From Gammaproteobacteria bacterium (GTDB lineage: Bacteria > Pseudomonadota > Gammaproteobacteria > Xanthomonadales > Wenzhouxiangellaceae): a stretch of 35,793 nucleotides of DNA. The stretch covers positions 1 through 35,793 of the forward strand of contig JAAAPE010000086.1 of NCBI GenBank assembly GCA_009908385.1. The letters run 5' to 3'. Under the pieces are notes generated by a model that saw only the letters and a list, made by a program, of their open reading frames with translations, did no database searches and was not told the origin of the DNA. Shown in pieces: positions 1-7,052 of this stretch. A program made the position numbers and the translations under genes. The number at the start of each line of letters is the position of its first letter. The first letter of the stretch is position 1.

Positions 1-2208
1 GATTTCTCCGAAGTTGATGGTCGACGAATTGTCGCCCTGCGGCGCGATGGTGATCTGCAGTTCCTGGGTTTCGGTCGGATTACCCGAGAAGGCAAAGCTG
101 GCCGGGGAAACCGTCACGTTGAAGCTGCCGGTGCTGAACGACGAGCTGGTCGACCAGCTGGCGGCGGCACCCAGGGTATTGCGCACGGTTCGGGTGAAGC
201 TGCACGAGGGCGTGCAGTCGAGATTGCGCAGCGCCGGCAGGTTGAGCGTCTTGACATCGCCGCCCGTGCCGGGGTCCGCGGCCAGGAAGTTGGCGAAGAC
301 CTCGTGCATCACCAACCCGGCCTCGGCCGCCTTGGTCAGGTCCACGCGGCCACTGCCGACGTCGTCGGCATCCCAGGGCGTGACGCCGTCGTCCTTCAGG
401 CCGGGGTTCTTGGCGGTCATCATCAGCGCCGACTTCACTTCCACCGGCGTCCAGTCGGCGTGTGCCTGGTGGATGAGGATGGCCGAGCCGGCCGCGTGCG
501 GGCTCGACATCGAGGTGCCGGATTTCAAACCGTAGCCGCTGGGGTCCACGTCGGCGGCCAGGATGGACGAACCCGGCGCGGTGAGATCCGGCTTCTGCAG
601 GTCCTGCAGCGGCGACGGCGTCGGGCCGCGCAGGCTGCCGGCCGACAGGATGTCGCCCTGGGACGGGAAGCTGTAGGCCTGCGCCGTCGAGTCGACCGTG
701 ACTTCGGCCACGCCGCCGGCCAGGGCCGCGACCAGGTCGGCGCCGTCGGACTGGCTGACCATCACCGAAGAAACGGTGGTCGATTCGAGGCCGCCCATGA
801 CGATCGGCGCCCCGACCGCGTTGTTGTAGACGACGACGAAGTTCGCGCCGGCATCGACCGCATTGCCGACCTTGATCGAGAAGTTGCAGCTACCGCGGCT
901 GATCAGCGCCGCCTCGCCGTCGAAAGCGTTGGCGGCGAAGGCGTTGCAGCCCTCGGCGTTGGCGGCGTCCACGTCGCCGGCCCAGCGCAGGTCGCCGACG
1001 TAGTCGACCGTCAGGTCCGGGCCCGTGCCCTGCACCGCGGCGAGATCCTGCGGGCCGCCGTCGAGCGAGAGCGGGTTGCCGATCACGCCGTCGTGGGTGC
1101 TGTTGGCGATCGTCGCCACCCAGGGACCCCGGTGGCCGACCTGGCCGACCGGGTCGGGGATGCTGGTGCTCGTGTTGCCGGCGGAGGCGGAAACCAGAAT
1201 GCCGGCATCCACCAGGTCGAGCTTCCGACGATCGTTGTCCGACCAGGGATTCGTGCCGCCGGAAATGGAGAAGTTCATCACGTCGACGTCGCCGTCGAGC
1301 AGGATGCTGTTCATGCCGGCCTGGATCTGGGTGCTCGGGCAGCTGGTCGGGCACACCTTGTAGGCGCGGATGTGCGCGCACGGCGCCACCCCGGAAATCG
1401 GCGCCGGCGGCGGCGGTGAAGCCGTCGCGTCCAGGAAGTTGCCGGCCACGGTACTCGCCACGTGCGTGCCGTGACCGTTGCCGTCAGAGGGGTCCGGACC
1501 GTTGCACGCGCCGGTGCCGTCGGTGGTCGCGCAGTCGACCGCGCTGATCAGCTTGTCGGGCACGCCGCCCTGGCCGTGACCGCACTGGACCACGTCATTG
1601 GCGAAGGAGGGGTGGCCGGCCACGATGCCGGAATCCAGGATGCCGGCGACCATTTCCTCACCGAGCAGGGGCGAACCGCCGGGCACGGCGCTGCCGTCCC
1701 AGATCGATCCTGCACCGATGAATTCGGGACCGCGGAAGGTATCCAGCTGGTAGACCCGTTCGCGCTCGACCGCAGCCACACCGGGCTGGGAAGCCAGTCG
1801 GGCGGCTTCGGCGAGCGTCAGGCGCGTCGCGATCCCGCTGTGGGTGACCAGGTAGTGGTGGCTGACCTCGAGCGGACGCTGGAGCGCCGTGGAGAGTTCC
1901 GCGATGCGCTGTGCCTGGGACTGCTGCAGACCGTCCAGCGCCGCCTGAACGCCGGGCAGCCCGGGCGAGAACTTCTGCCCGGGAGAACGGCCCTGGCGGA
2001 ACTGCTCGAGCGCGCCCGGTTCGTCGAAGGTGATCAGGTGCACATAGCGACCCTGGGCGTCGGCGGCCGAAAACTCGGCCGCGGGCGCGACCCTGTCCTG
2101 GCTGCGGATCTGGGCGGCGGCCGGCGCGGCCGCCAGTAGAATCGAGAACAAAGCAAGCAGACACAGCGCCCCGGCGCCTGTCGCCGTACGACAAATCCTG
2201 TTCATCAT
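1..2208 (-). CDS. secreted S8 (subtilisin-like) serine protease with PA domain, C-terminus beyond the window
   Basis: An exported endopeptidase whose first 736 residues are seen; the frame stays open to the left edge. It starts at the ATG ATG pair at 2208-2203, 4-5 bases after a GAGG. Residues 1-33 are a Sec signal peptide (hydrophobic core, then APAAAQ). Residues about 50-150 fit an inhibitor-I9-type propeptide. The catalytic triad is complete: Asp192 in GILDSGI, His246 in GNGHGTHVAS and Ser566 in GTSMSSPHAAG. The long His-Ser interval holds a PA (protease-associated) domain at about 400-490, a common insert in secreted subtilases. After residue about 620 comes a beta-rich module with a Cys pair (LDCTPSCSF), like the Fn3-type tail of related proteases. 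Secretion and proteolysis are family knowledge; the substrate is unknown. The gene stands alone behind a leader of about 400 bases. Confidence 0.93.
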   Translation of the reverse strand, partial: MMNRICRTATGAGALCLLALFSILLAAAPAAAQIRSQDRVAPAAEFSAADAQGRYVHLITFDEPGALEQFRQGRSPGQKFSPGLPGVQAALDGLQQSQAQRIAELSTALQRPLEVSHHYLVTHSGIATRLTLAEAARLASQPGVAAVERERVYQLDTFRGPEFIGAGSIWDGSAVPGGSPLLGEEMVAGILDSGIVAGHPSFANDVVQCGHGQGGVPDKLISAVDCATTDGTGACNGPDPSDGNGHGTHVASTVAGNFLDATASPPPPAPISGVAPCAHIRAYKVCPTSCPSTQIQAGMNSILLDGDVDVMNFSISGGTNPWSDNDRRKLDLVDAGILVSASAGNTSTSIPDPVGQVGHRGPWVATIANSTHDGVIGNPLSLDGGPQDLAAVQGTGPDLTVDYVGDLRWAGDVDAANAEGCNAFAANAFDGEAALISRGSCNFSIKVGNAVDAGANFVVVYNNAVGAPIVMGGLESTTVSSVMVSQSDGADLVAALAGGVAEVTVDSTAQAYSFPSQGDILSAGSLRGPTPSPLQDLQKPDLTAPGSSILAADVDPSGYGLKSGTSMSSPHAAGSAILIHQAHADWTPVEVKSALMMTAKNPGLKDDGVTPWDADDVGSGRVDLTKAAEAGLVMHEVFANFLAADPGTGGDVKTLNLPALRNLDCTPSCSFTRTVRNTLGAAASWSTSSSFSTGSFNVTVSPASFAFSGNPTETQELQITIAPQGDNSSTINFGEI

Positions 2209-2316
2209 CAACCCTCGAATAAGGCAGGAAACCCCACCCGGCTGCTGCTGCCCTTCAACGACCCGGCGGGCGAAACGGCGAACGGCATCCGGAACCACGA
2301 ACACAAGCAATGGATG

Positions 2317-2346
2317 AGTCTATTCCGGTCTTTCAGTCAAGGTCAA
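2317..2346 (-). promoter_or_regulatory. possible sigma70 promoter of the subtilase
   Basis: On the minus strand TTGACC (2346-2341) is followed after 18 bases by TAGACT (2322-2317), a 4/6 match to TATAAT. It lies about 110 bases upstream of the subtilase start and downstream of the terminator at 2424-2453, as expected for a separate promoter. It is a pattern match only. Confidence 0.3.
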
Positions 2347-2423
2347 TCATTTCAGAAGTCGTGAATATACCCGGCCGTTGCGGCCGGGTGCCGACGACCG
2401 CTGGCGAATTTCCCCGATCCCAT

Positions 2424-2453
2424 AAAAAAGGCGGCGCAGGGATGCGCCGCCTT
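2424..2453 (-). terminator. Rho-independent terminator, minus strand
   Basis: A perfect 11-bp stem (2428-2438 with 2443-2453, AAGGCGGCGCA) with a 4-base loop is followed on the minus strand by six T (2429-2424). There is no T-run on the plus-strand side, so it acts on minus-strand transcripts. It ends either the FAD oxidoreductase transcript or a short RNA encoded in 2454-2622. Confidence 0.85.
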
Positions 2454-2622
2454 AACCCCCCAGCGAGTCCCGGGCAGGACTCCACCGGGTGCGCCCGTAC
2501 CAGCAAACGGGCTGACCTGCCAAGCTTGTTGCGTTCAGTGTCTCAGCACGCGGGGCGGTCACCAAGGGCAAAGTTACCCGGCAGAACGTAGGAAATCGGC
2601 CCATCGGTTTGTAGGAAATTTC
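2454..2622 (-). other. gene-free stretch with foldable sequence before the terminator; possible structured RNA or 3' UTR
   Basis: No convincing reading frame is present between the oxidoreductase stop codon and the terminator. The minus-strand RNA can pair GGCAGG with CCTGCC around an inner hairpin (GCCCGT with ACGGGC). It can instead form GAGTCC-loop-GGACTC, which uses part of the same bases. I do not recognise it as 6S RNA, SRP RNA, RNase P RNA or a riboswitch class I know. A 9-base direct repeat, GTAGGAAAT, lies at 2588-2596 and 2611-2619. The rest of the gap, 2209-2423, holds the putative promoter and a GC-rich palindrome near 2371-2389. Confidence 0.3.
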
Positions 2623-3939
2623 TTACAGCTCTCGTTCGGCCACGCTGCCTCGACGGTCCTTCCACCAGTCCCTGAACTGGGCTCGCCAGTAGATCGCCTG
2701 CCCCGCAGCACGTCCGGCCAGGCCGCCCGCCCATCTCGCCGGCCAGTGGCCGAAGGCCGCCAGGCGGCTTCGGTCGCCGCACAGGGCCTCGGCCAGCACT
2801 TCGCCGGCCAGCGTCGTCGTGGCCATGCCGTGCCCGCCGAAGGCCAGGGCATGCCAGAGCCCGTCGGCGCCCTGCCCGATAATCGGCATTTCGTGGCGCG
2901 CGTAGCTCATCCAGCCACCCCAGGCGTACTCGAGCGTCACGTCGTGCAGGTGCGGGAATACACGCGCCAGGTCGCGGCGCATCAAGCGGCGGATGGCCGA
3001 GGGCGAACGGCTCGCCATCGAGATGCGTCCCCCCCAGAGCAGACGCGTGTCGGGAAGCGGACGGTAGTAGTCGAAAGCGAAGCGGGTGTCGTACACGGCG
3101 ACGGGGCTCGGCATGATGTGGCCCAAGCGGTCGCCCAGCGGCCGGGTCACGGCGATGTAGGTCGCCACAGGCTGCAGCGCCCGCTGCACCCGCCGGGCAA
3201 GGCGGCGATCGTAGCCGCCGGTCGCCAGCACGACCTCGTCGGCCCGGACTTCGCCGCCTTCGCAGCGTATCCGCCAGCCCGGACCCGCGCGGCGGATGAC
3301 GAGTGCGGGAGAAGCGCCGAAGACCCGTCCGCCGCGACGCTCGATCAGGTCGGCCAGGCCGCGTATGTGGCGCAGCGGGTGGAAGTGAAAGCTGCCGGGC
3401 TCGAACAGTGCTCCGCCGTAGCGATCGGAGCGGACCATGGCCGCCCGCTCGGCCGGCGACAGCCATTCGAGCCCGAAACCGAGCCGGCTGCGGGCCCGCT
3501 CGGCGCAGGCCATCAGGCGACGCGGCTCACCGAACCAGTCGGCCAGCAGCACGCCCGCGTCGTTGACCTGGCAGTCGATGTCGTAGCGGTCGATGCGTTC
3601 ACGAATCAGACGCACCGACTCGCGCGTCCAGCGGTGAAGCCGCCCGGCCTCCTCGCTACCGCGCTGGGCGATCAGGGCCTCGTTGTCCAGGGAGTAACCC
3701 GCAAACACGAAGCCGCCGTTGCGCCCCGAAGCGCCGCCACCCGGCCCGTCGGAATCGATCACCACCACGTCGTCGACTCCGCGTTCGATCAGGCTCACGG
3801 CCGTTCCGATACCGGCCAGGCCGGCCCCGACGACGGCCACCCGGCATCGCAGCGACCCGTCGAGCGCCGGTCGCGACTCGTCGCCGGCTTCCGCTTCGTA
3901 CCAGCTTCGGCCCGGCCACCGTTCCGCCCGGGTATTCAT
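2623..3939 (-). CDS. FAD-dependent amine/amino-acid oxidoreductase (DAO family, PuuB-like)
   Basis: A 438-residue flavoprotein of the D-amino-acid-oxidase fold. The dinucleotide-binding motif VVGAGLAGIG sits at about 36-45, with the acidic end of beta-2 at Asp62. GASGRNGGF at about 69-77 is the FAD-contact motif of glycine oxidase/PuuB-type enzymes, and a C-terminal GGHGMATTTLAGEVLAE segment completes the FAD site. The N-terminal RSWYEAEAG followed by RPALDG is typical of gamma-glutamylputrescine oxidases and relatives, so a polyamine or amino-acid substrate is likely, but the sequence does not decide which. The start at 3939 follows no strong Shine-Dalgarno site; it is the only good ATG and gives the family length. 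The gene is divergent from phhA with 54 bases between them. No polyamine genes are nearby. Confidence 0.88.
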   Translation of the reverse strand: MNTRAERWPGRSWYEAEAGDESRPALDGSLRCRVAVVGAGLAGIGTAVSLIERGVDDVVVIDSDGPGGGASGRNGGFVFAGYSLDNEALIAQRGSEEAGRLHRWTRESVRLIRERIDRYDIDCQVNDAGVLLADWFGEPRRLMACAERARSRLGFGLEWLSPAERAAMVRSDRYGGALFEPGSFHFHPLRHIRGLADLIERRGGRVFGASPALVIRRAGPGWRIRCEGGEVRADEVVLATGGYDRRLARRVQRALQPVATYIAVTRPLGDRLGHIMPSPVAVYDTRFAFDYYRPLPDTRLLWGGRISMASRSPSAIRRLMRRDLARVFPHLHDVTLEYAWGGWMSYARHEMPIIGQGADGLWHALAFGGHGMATTTLAGEVLAEALCGDRSRLAAFGHWPARWAGGLAGRAAGQAIYWRAQFRDWWKDRRGSVAEREL

Positions 3940-3993
3940 GGCAGGGCCATGGCCGAATGATAAGATGGATAGAGAAAATGCAAGGAGGTATCC

Positions 3994-4794
3994 ATGGGCA
4001 AGTCGACGAAGTACGAAGCGAAGGTGCCGGACGAAAACGGCATCATTCCGTACACCGACGAAGAGCATAGCGTCTGGCGGGACCTGTATGCACGCCAGAT
4101 CGATATCATCCAGGGCCGCGTTTGCCAGGAGTTCCTCGACGGGCTGGAGATTCTCGATCTGCCCGAGGACCGCATTCCGCAACCGAAGGAAGTGTCCAAG
4201 GTGCTGCTGGAGCGCACCGGGTGGGAAGTGGCCCCCGTGCCGGCCCTGATCAACTTCGATCGCTTCTTCAAACTGCTGTCGGAGAAGAAGTTTCCCGCCG
4301 CCTCGTTCATTCGCACGCGCGAATCGATGGACTACCTGCAGGAGCCCGATATCTTCCACGAGATCTTCGGCCACACCACCATGCTCACCCACCAGGCCTT
4401 CGCCGACTTCACTCACGCCTACGGCCTGGCCGGCGTCAAGGCGACCAAGAAGGAGCGGGTCTTCCTGGCGCGGTTGTACTGGTTCACGGTCGAGTTCGGC
4501 CTGATCCAGGACGGCAGCAAGCTGAGCATCTACGGCGGCGGTATTGCCTCGTCTCCCGGCGAAACCGTTTACTCGCTGGAAAGCGACGAACCGATCCGTC
4601 GCCCGTTCGACCCGATCGACGCGCTGCGCACACCCTACCGGATCGACATCTACCAGACGGTGTACTTCGTGCTCGACCGCATGAACGACCTGTTCGACCT
4701 GGCCAACACCGACTTGCTCGCCCTGATCCGCAAGGCGCGGGCGCTGGGCCAATTCGAACCGACCTATCCACCCAAAGAAAAGGAAGCAGCCTGA
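3994..4794 (+). CDS. phhA: phenylalanine 4-monooxygenase
   Basis: Converts L-phenylalanine to L-tyrosine with O2 and tetrahydropterin at a non-haem iron, in the cytosol. The 266-residue product has the length of bacterial single-domain enzymes and lacks the regulatory ACT domain of animal ones. The iron ligands are present: His122 and His127 in FHEIFGH and Glu167 in WFTVEFGL. Pterin and substrate motifs (PALINFDRFF, SIYGGGIASS) are intact. The start is set by a strong AAGGAGG (3982-3988) five bases before the ATG. phhB follows after two bases, giving the usual hydroxylase/pterin-recycling pair. It may act in phenylalanine breakdown or as a tyrosine source; see the finding on the missing tyrA. 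Confidence 0.97.
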   Translation: MGKSTKYEAKVPDENGIIPYTDEEHSVWRDLYARQIDIIQGRVCQEFLDGLEILDLPEDRIPQPKEVSKVLLERTGWEVAPVPALINFDRFFKLLSEKKFPAASFIRTRESMDYLQEPDIFHEIFGHTTMLTHQAFADFTHAYGLAGVKATKKERVFLARLYWFTVEFGLIQDGSKLSIYGGGIASSPGETVYSLESDEPIRRPFDPIDALRTPYRIDIYQTVYFVLDRMNDLFDLANTDLLALIRKARALGQFEPTYPPKEKEAA

Positions 4795-4796
4795 TC

Positions 4797-5135
4797 ATGT
4801 CCGATTCCCTGACCGAGAAGAAGTGCGCACCCTGCGAAGGCGGCACGGAGCCGCTCGATCGCGATCGCGTGGAAGAGATGCTGCCCCAGATTCCCGGCTG
4901 GCAGGTCGATGACGACGGCAAGACGATCTACCGCCGCTTCGAGTTCAAGGGATTCTACAAGACCATGGCCTTCATCAACGCCATGGCCTGGATCGCCAAC
5001 CAGGAAGGGCATCACCCGGACTTCGAGGCCGGCTACAACTTCTGCCTGATCCACTTCACCACGCACGCCATCGACGGGCTGAGCGAAAACGACTTCATCT
5101 GCGCGGCCAAGGTCAACGCCCTGCTCGATGAGTGA
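4797..5135 (+). CDS. phhB: pterin-4a-carbinolamine dehydratase
   Basis: Dehydrates the 4a-hydroxy-tetrahydropterin released by PhhA so that the cofactor can be recycled. The 112-residue product carries an N-terminal Cys-containing extension (KKCAPCEGG), then the compact PCD fold with WIANQEGHHPDFEAGYN, which contains the His-His catalytic pair, and HFTTHAIDGLSENDF. It begins two bases after the phhA stop. Its last eight bases overlap the start of the MoxR gene, so the two are probably translationally coupled, although no biochemical link between them is known. Confidence 0.96.
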   Translation: MSDSLTEKKCAPCEGGTEPLDRDRVEEMLPQIPGWQVDDDGKTIYRRFEFKGFYKTMAFINAMAWIANQEGHHPDFEAGYNFCLIHFTTHAIDGLSENDFICAAKVNALLDE

Positions 5136-6081
5136 CTCGACGGCAAGCGCGCGGGCGAGTGAACCACTCGCCGAGGATCTTGCTCGCGCGCGCGAGCGGG
5201 TCAACGGCATCATCATCGACAAGCGCGAGGTCATCGACCTCGCCTTCTCGGCCCTGCTCGCCGGCGGCCACCTGCTCATCGAGGACCTGCCGGGCGTGGG
5301 CAAGACCACGCTCGCACAGGCCTTGTCGCTGTCGATCGGCGGCAGCTGGCAGCGAATCCAGTTCACCAGCGACATGCTGCCCGCCGACATCCTGGGCGTC
5401 TCGGTGTTCCGGCGACAGGACGAACGGTTCGAGTTCCACCCCGGACCGATTTTCGCCAACGTCGTGCTCGCCGACGAGATCAACCGGGCCACCCCGCGCA
5501 CGCAGTCGGCGCTGCTCGAAGCCATGGCCGAGGGCCAGGTGACCGTCGACGGGCGCACGCACCGCCTGCCGCAGCCCTTCTTCGTCATCGCCACGCAGAA
5601 CCCGCTCGACCTGACCGGCACCTACCCGCTGCCCGATTCGCAGCTCGACCGATTCCTGCTGCGCACCCGGATCGGTTATCCGTCGCAGGAGGAAGAACGC
5701 CGCCTGCTCATCGAGCCCGACCGCCGTGACCTGCTGGCCGACATGGATCCCGTTCTCGACCCGGAACGGGTCATCGAGCTGATCGGCACGGCCACCGCCC
5801 TGCACTTGTCCGAGCCGGTGCTCGACTACATCCAGGCCCTGGTTGCGGCCACCCGGGGGCATCCGGCGGTGCGCGCCGGCCTGTCACCGCGCGCGGCGCT
5901 CGCGCTCACGCAGACGGCGCGCGCGCACGCGCTCGTCATGCAGCAGGATTTCTGCCTGCCCGACAACGTGCGCACGGTCTTTCCGGCCCTGGCCGGCCAC
6001 CGGCTGCAGCCGGTCACCGAATCCGCCCAGAGCGGGGCGGACATCGCCAACGAGATCCTGGAGGCCACCCCGGTCCCCTGA
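5128..6081 (+). CDS. MoxR-family AAA+ ATPase
   Basis: A 317-residue AAA+ ATPase of the MoxR class, thought to act as a chaperone for folding or activating partner proteins near the membrane. Walker A is GVGKTT (Lys59), Walker B is VVLADEINR (Asp116, Glu117), and sensor 1 is FVIATQNP (Asn148). The Pro-rich TYPLPDSQLDRF segment and the C-terminal lid (GLSPRAALAL) are typical. It is the first gene of the frequent MoxR/DUF58/transglutaminase set; all three genes overlap by 1-4 bases here. The start is the ATG inside the end of phhB. The client protein is not known. Confidence 0.95.
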   Translation: MSDSTASARASEPLAEDLARARERVNGIIIDKREVIDLAFSALLAGGHLLIEDLPGVGKTTLAQALSLSIGGSWQRIQFTSDMLPADILGVSVFRRQDERFEFHPGPIFANVVLADEINRATPRTQSALLEAMAEGQVTVDGRTHRLPQPFFVIATQNPLDLTGTYPLPDSQLDRFLLRTRIGYPSQEEERRLLIEPDRRDLLADMDPVLDPERVIELIGTATALHLSEPVLDYIQALVAATRGHPAVRAGLSPRAALALTQTARAHALVMQQDFCLPDNVRTVFPALAGHRLQPVTESAQSGADIANEILEATPVP

Positions 6082-7052
6082 TGGCTGCGATACCCGGTGC
6101 GAGGGCCTCAGAACGCGCCCGGCGGCCCCGCCTGTTCGAGCGCTGGCTCCAGCGGCGGACCCGACTCGACCTGCCGCTGACGCTCGCCTATCGGCAGATC
6201 TTCATCCTGCCCACGCGATTCGGCTGGCTGCTGGCCATCCTGATGGGCGCGATGCTCATCGGCAGCCTGAATTTCAACAACAACCTGGGGCTTTTGACCA
6301 CCTTCATCGTCGCGGCCACGTCGATCAATACCATGCTGCTGTCGTTCCGAACGCTGCGCGGCCTGGTCATCCGCCGCGGCGGCGCGGTGCCGGTGCATGC
6401 GGGCCAGGCGATCGATTACCGCCTGGCAGTCGACAATCCGGTCGAACGCCCGCGGTCGGGACTGGTCCTGCGCGCCGGTGACGCACGCAACGTCTTTTCG
6501 GTCGCGCCGCGGGGCAGCCGGGAAGTCAGGCTCCGGCTGACACCGCGAGCGCGGGGCTGGCACAAACCCGGACGGCTTCGCATCGAAACCACGCATCCGC
6601 TCGGGCTGTTCTGCGCCTGGTCCTGGTTCGAGCCCCGCGCGCCCGTCCTCGTCTGGCCGGCTCCCGCGGCCGATCCCCCGTCGCTGCCCGAGCAAGGCGA
6701 AGCGCAGCTGGGCGGACGGCGCAGTCCGCGCGAGGAAGGCGAGGAATTCCACAGCCTGCGCCGCTGGCGCGAAGGCGACCCCCTGCACCGCATCGCCTGG
6801 AAGGCCAGCCAGCGCCACCAGACCCTGCTGTCTCGCGAGTTCCGGCGCGAGCGATCACGGCACGTGACCCTCGACCTGTCGCTCGCGCCCGGCAGGGACC
6901 TGGAGGAGCGCATCCGCATCCTGACCGCATGGGTGCTGCGCGCCGACGCCGACGGCCGGGAGTGGACGCTGAAGGCCGGCGAACGGGCGCTCGGCCCGGC
7001 CAGGGGCGAAGCCCATCGCCACGCCTGCCTGCGCGCCCTGGCCGAGACATGA
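6081..7052 (+). CDS. DUF58 domain-containing membrane protein
   Basis: A 323-residue protein anchored by two N-terminal membrane segments (about 46-62 and 68-88). After them comes a beta-rich region, then the DUF58 core with EEGEEFHSLRRWREGDPLHRIAWKASQR, the family signature, and a von Willebrand A-like C-terminus (VTLDLSLAPG). DUF58 proteins are nearly always coded beside MoxR and are its suspected partners; their molecular job is unresolved. The start codon shares one base with the MoxR stop. The stop overlaps the next start (ATGA). Confidence 0.93.
   Translation: MAAIPGARASERARRPRLFERWLQRRTRLDLPLTLAYRQIFILPTRFGWLLAILMGAMLIGSLNFNNNLGLLTTFIVAATSINTMLLSFRTLRGLVIRRGGAVPVHAGQAIDYRLAVDNPVERPRSGLVLRAGDARNVFSVAPRGSREVRLRLTPRARGWHKPGRLRIETTHPLGLFCAWSWFEPRAPVLVWPAPAADPPSLPEQGEAQLGGRRSPREEGEEFHSLRRWREGDPLHRIAWKASQRHQTLLSREFRRERSRHVTLDLSLAPGRDLEERIRILTAWVLRADADGREWTLKAGERALGPARGEAHRHACLRALAET

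Noticed and set aside
2359-2373. 15-base sequence TCGTGAATATACCCG shared with 26916-26930
   Set aside because: One chance 15-base match is expected in a window this size; both copies contain TATATT on the minus strand but no -35 box aligns, so a shared regulatory role is not supported.
2454-2622. Possible 6S, SRP or RNase P RNA
   Set aside because: The hallmark sequences I know for these RNAs are missing, so it is reported only as an unnamed foldable stretch.
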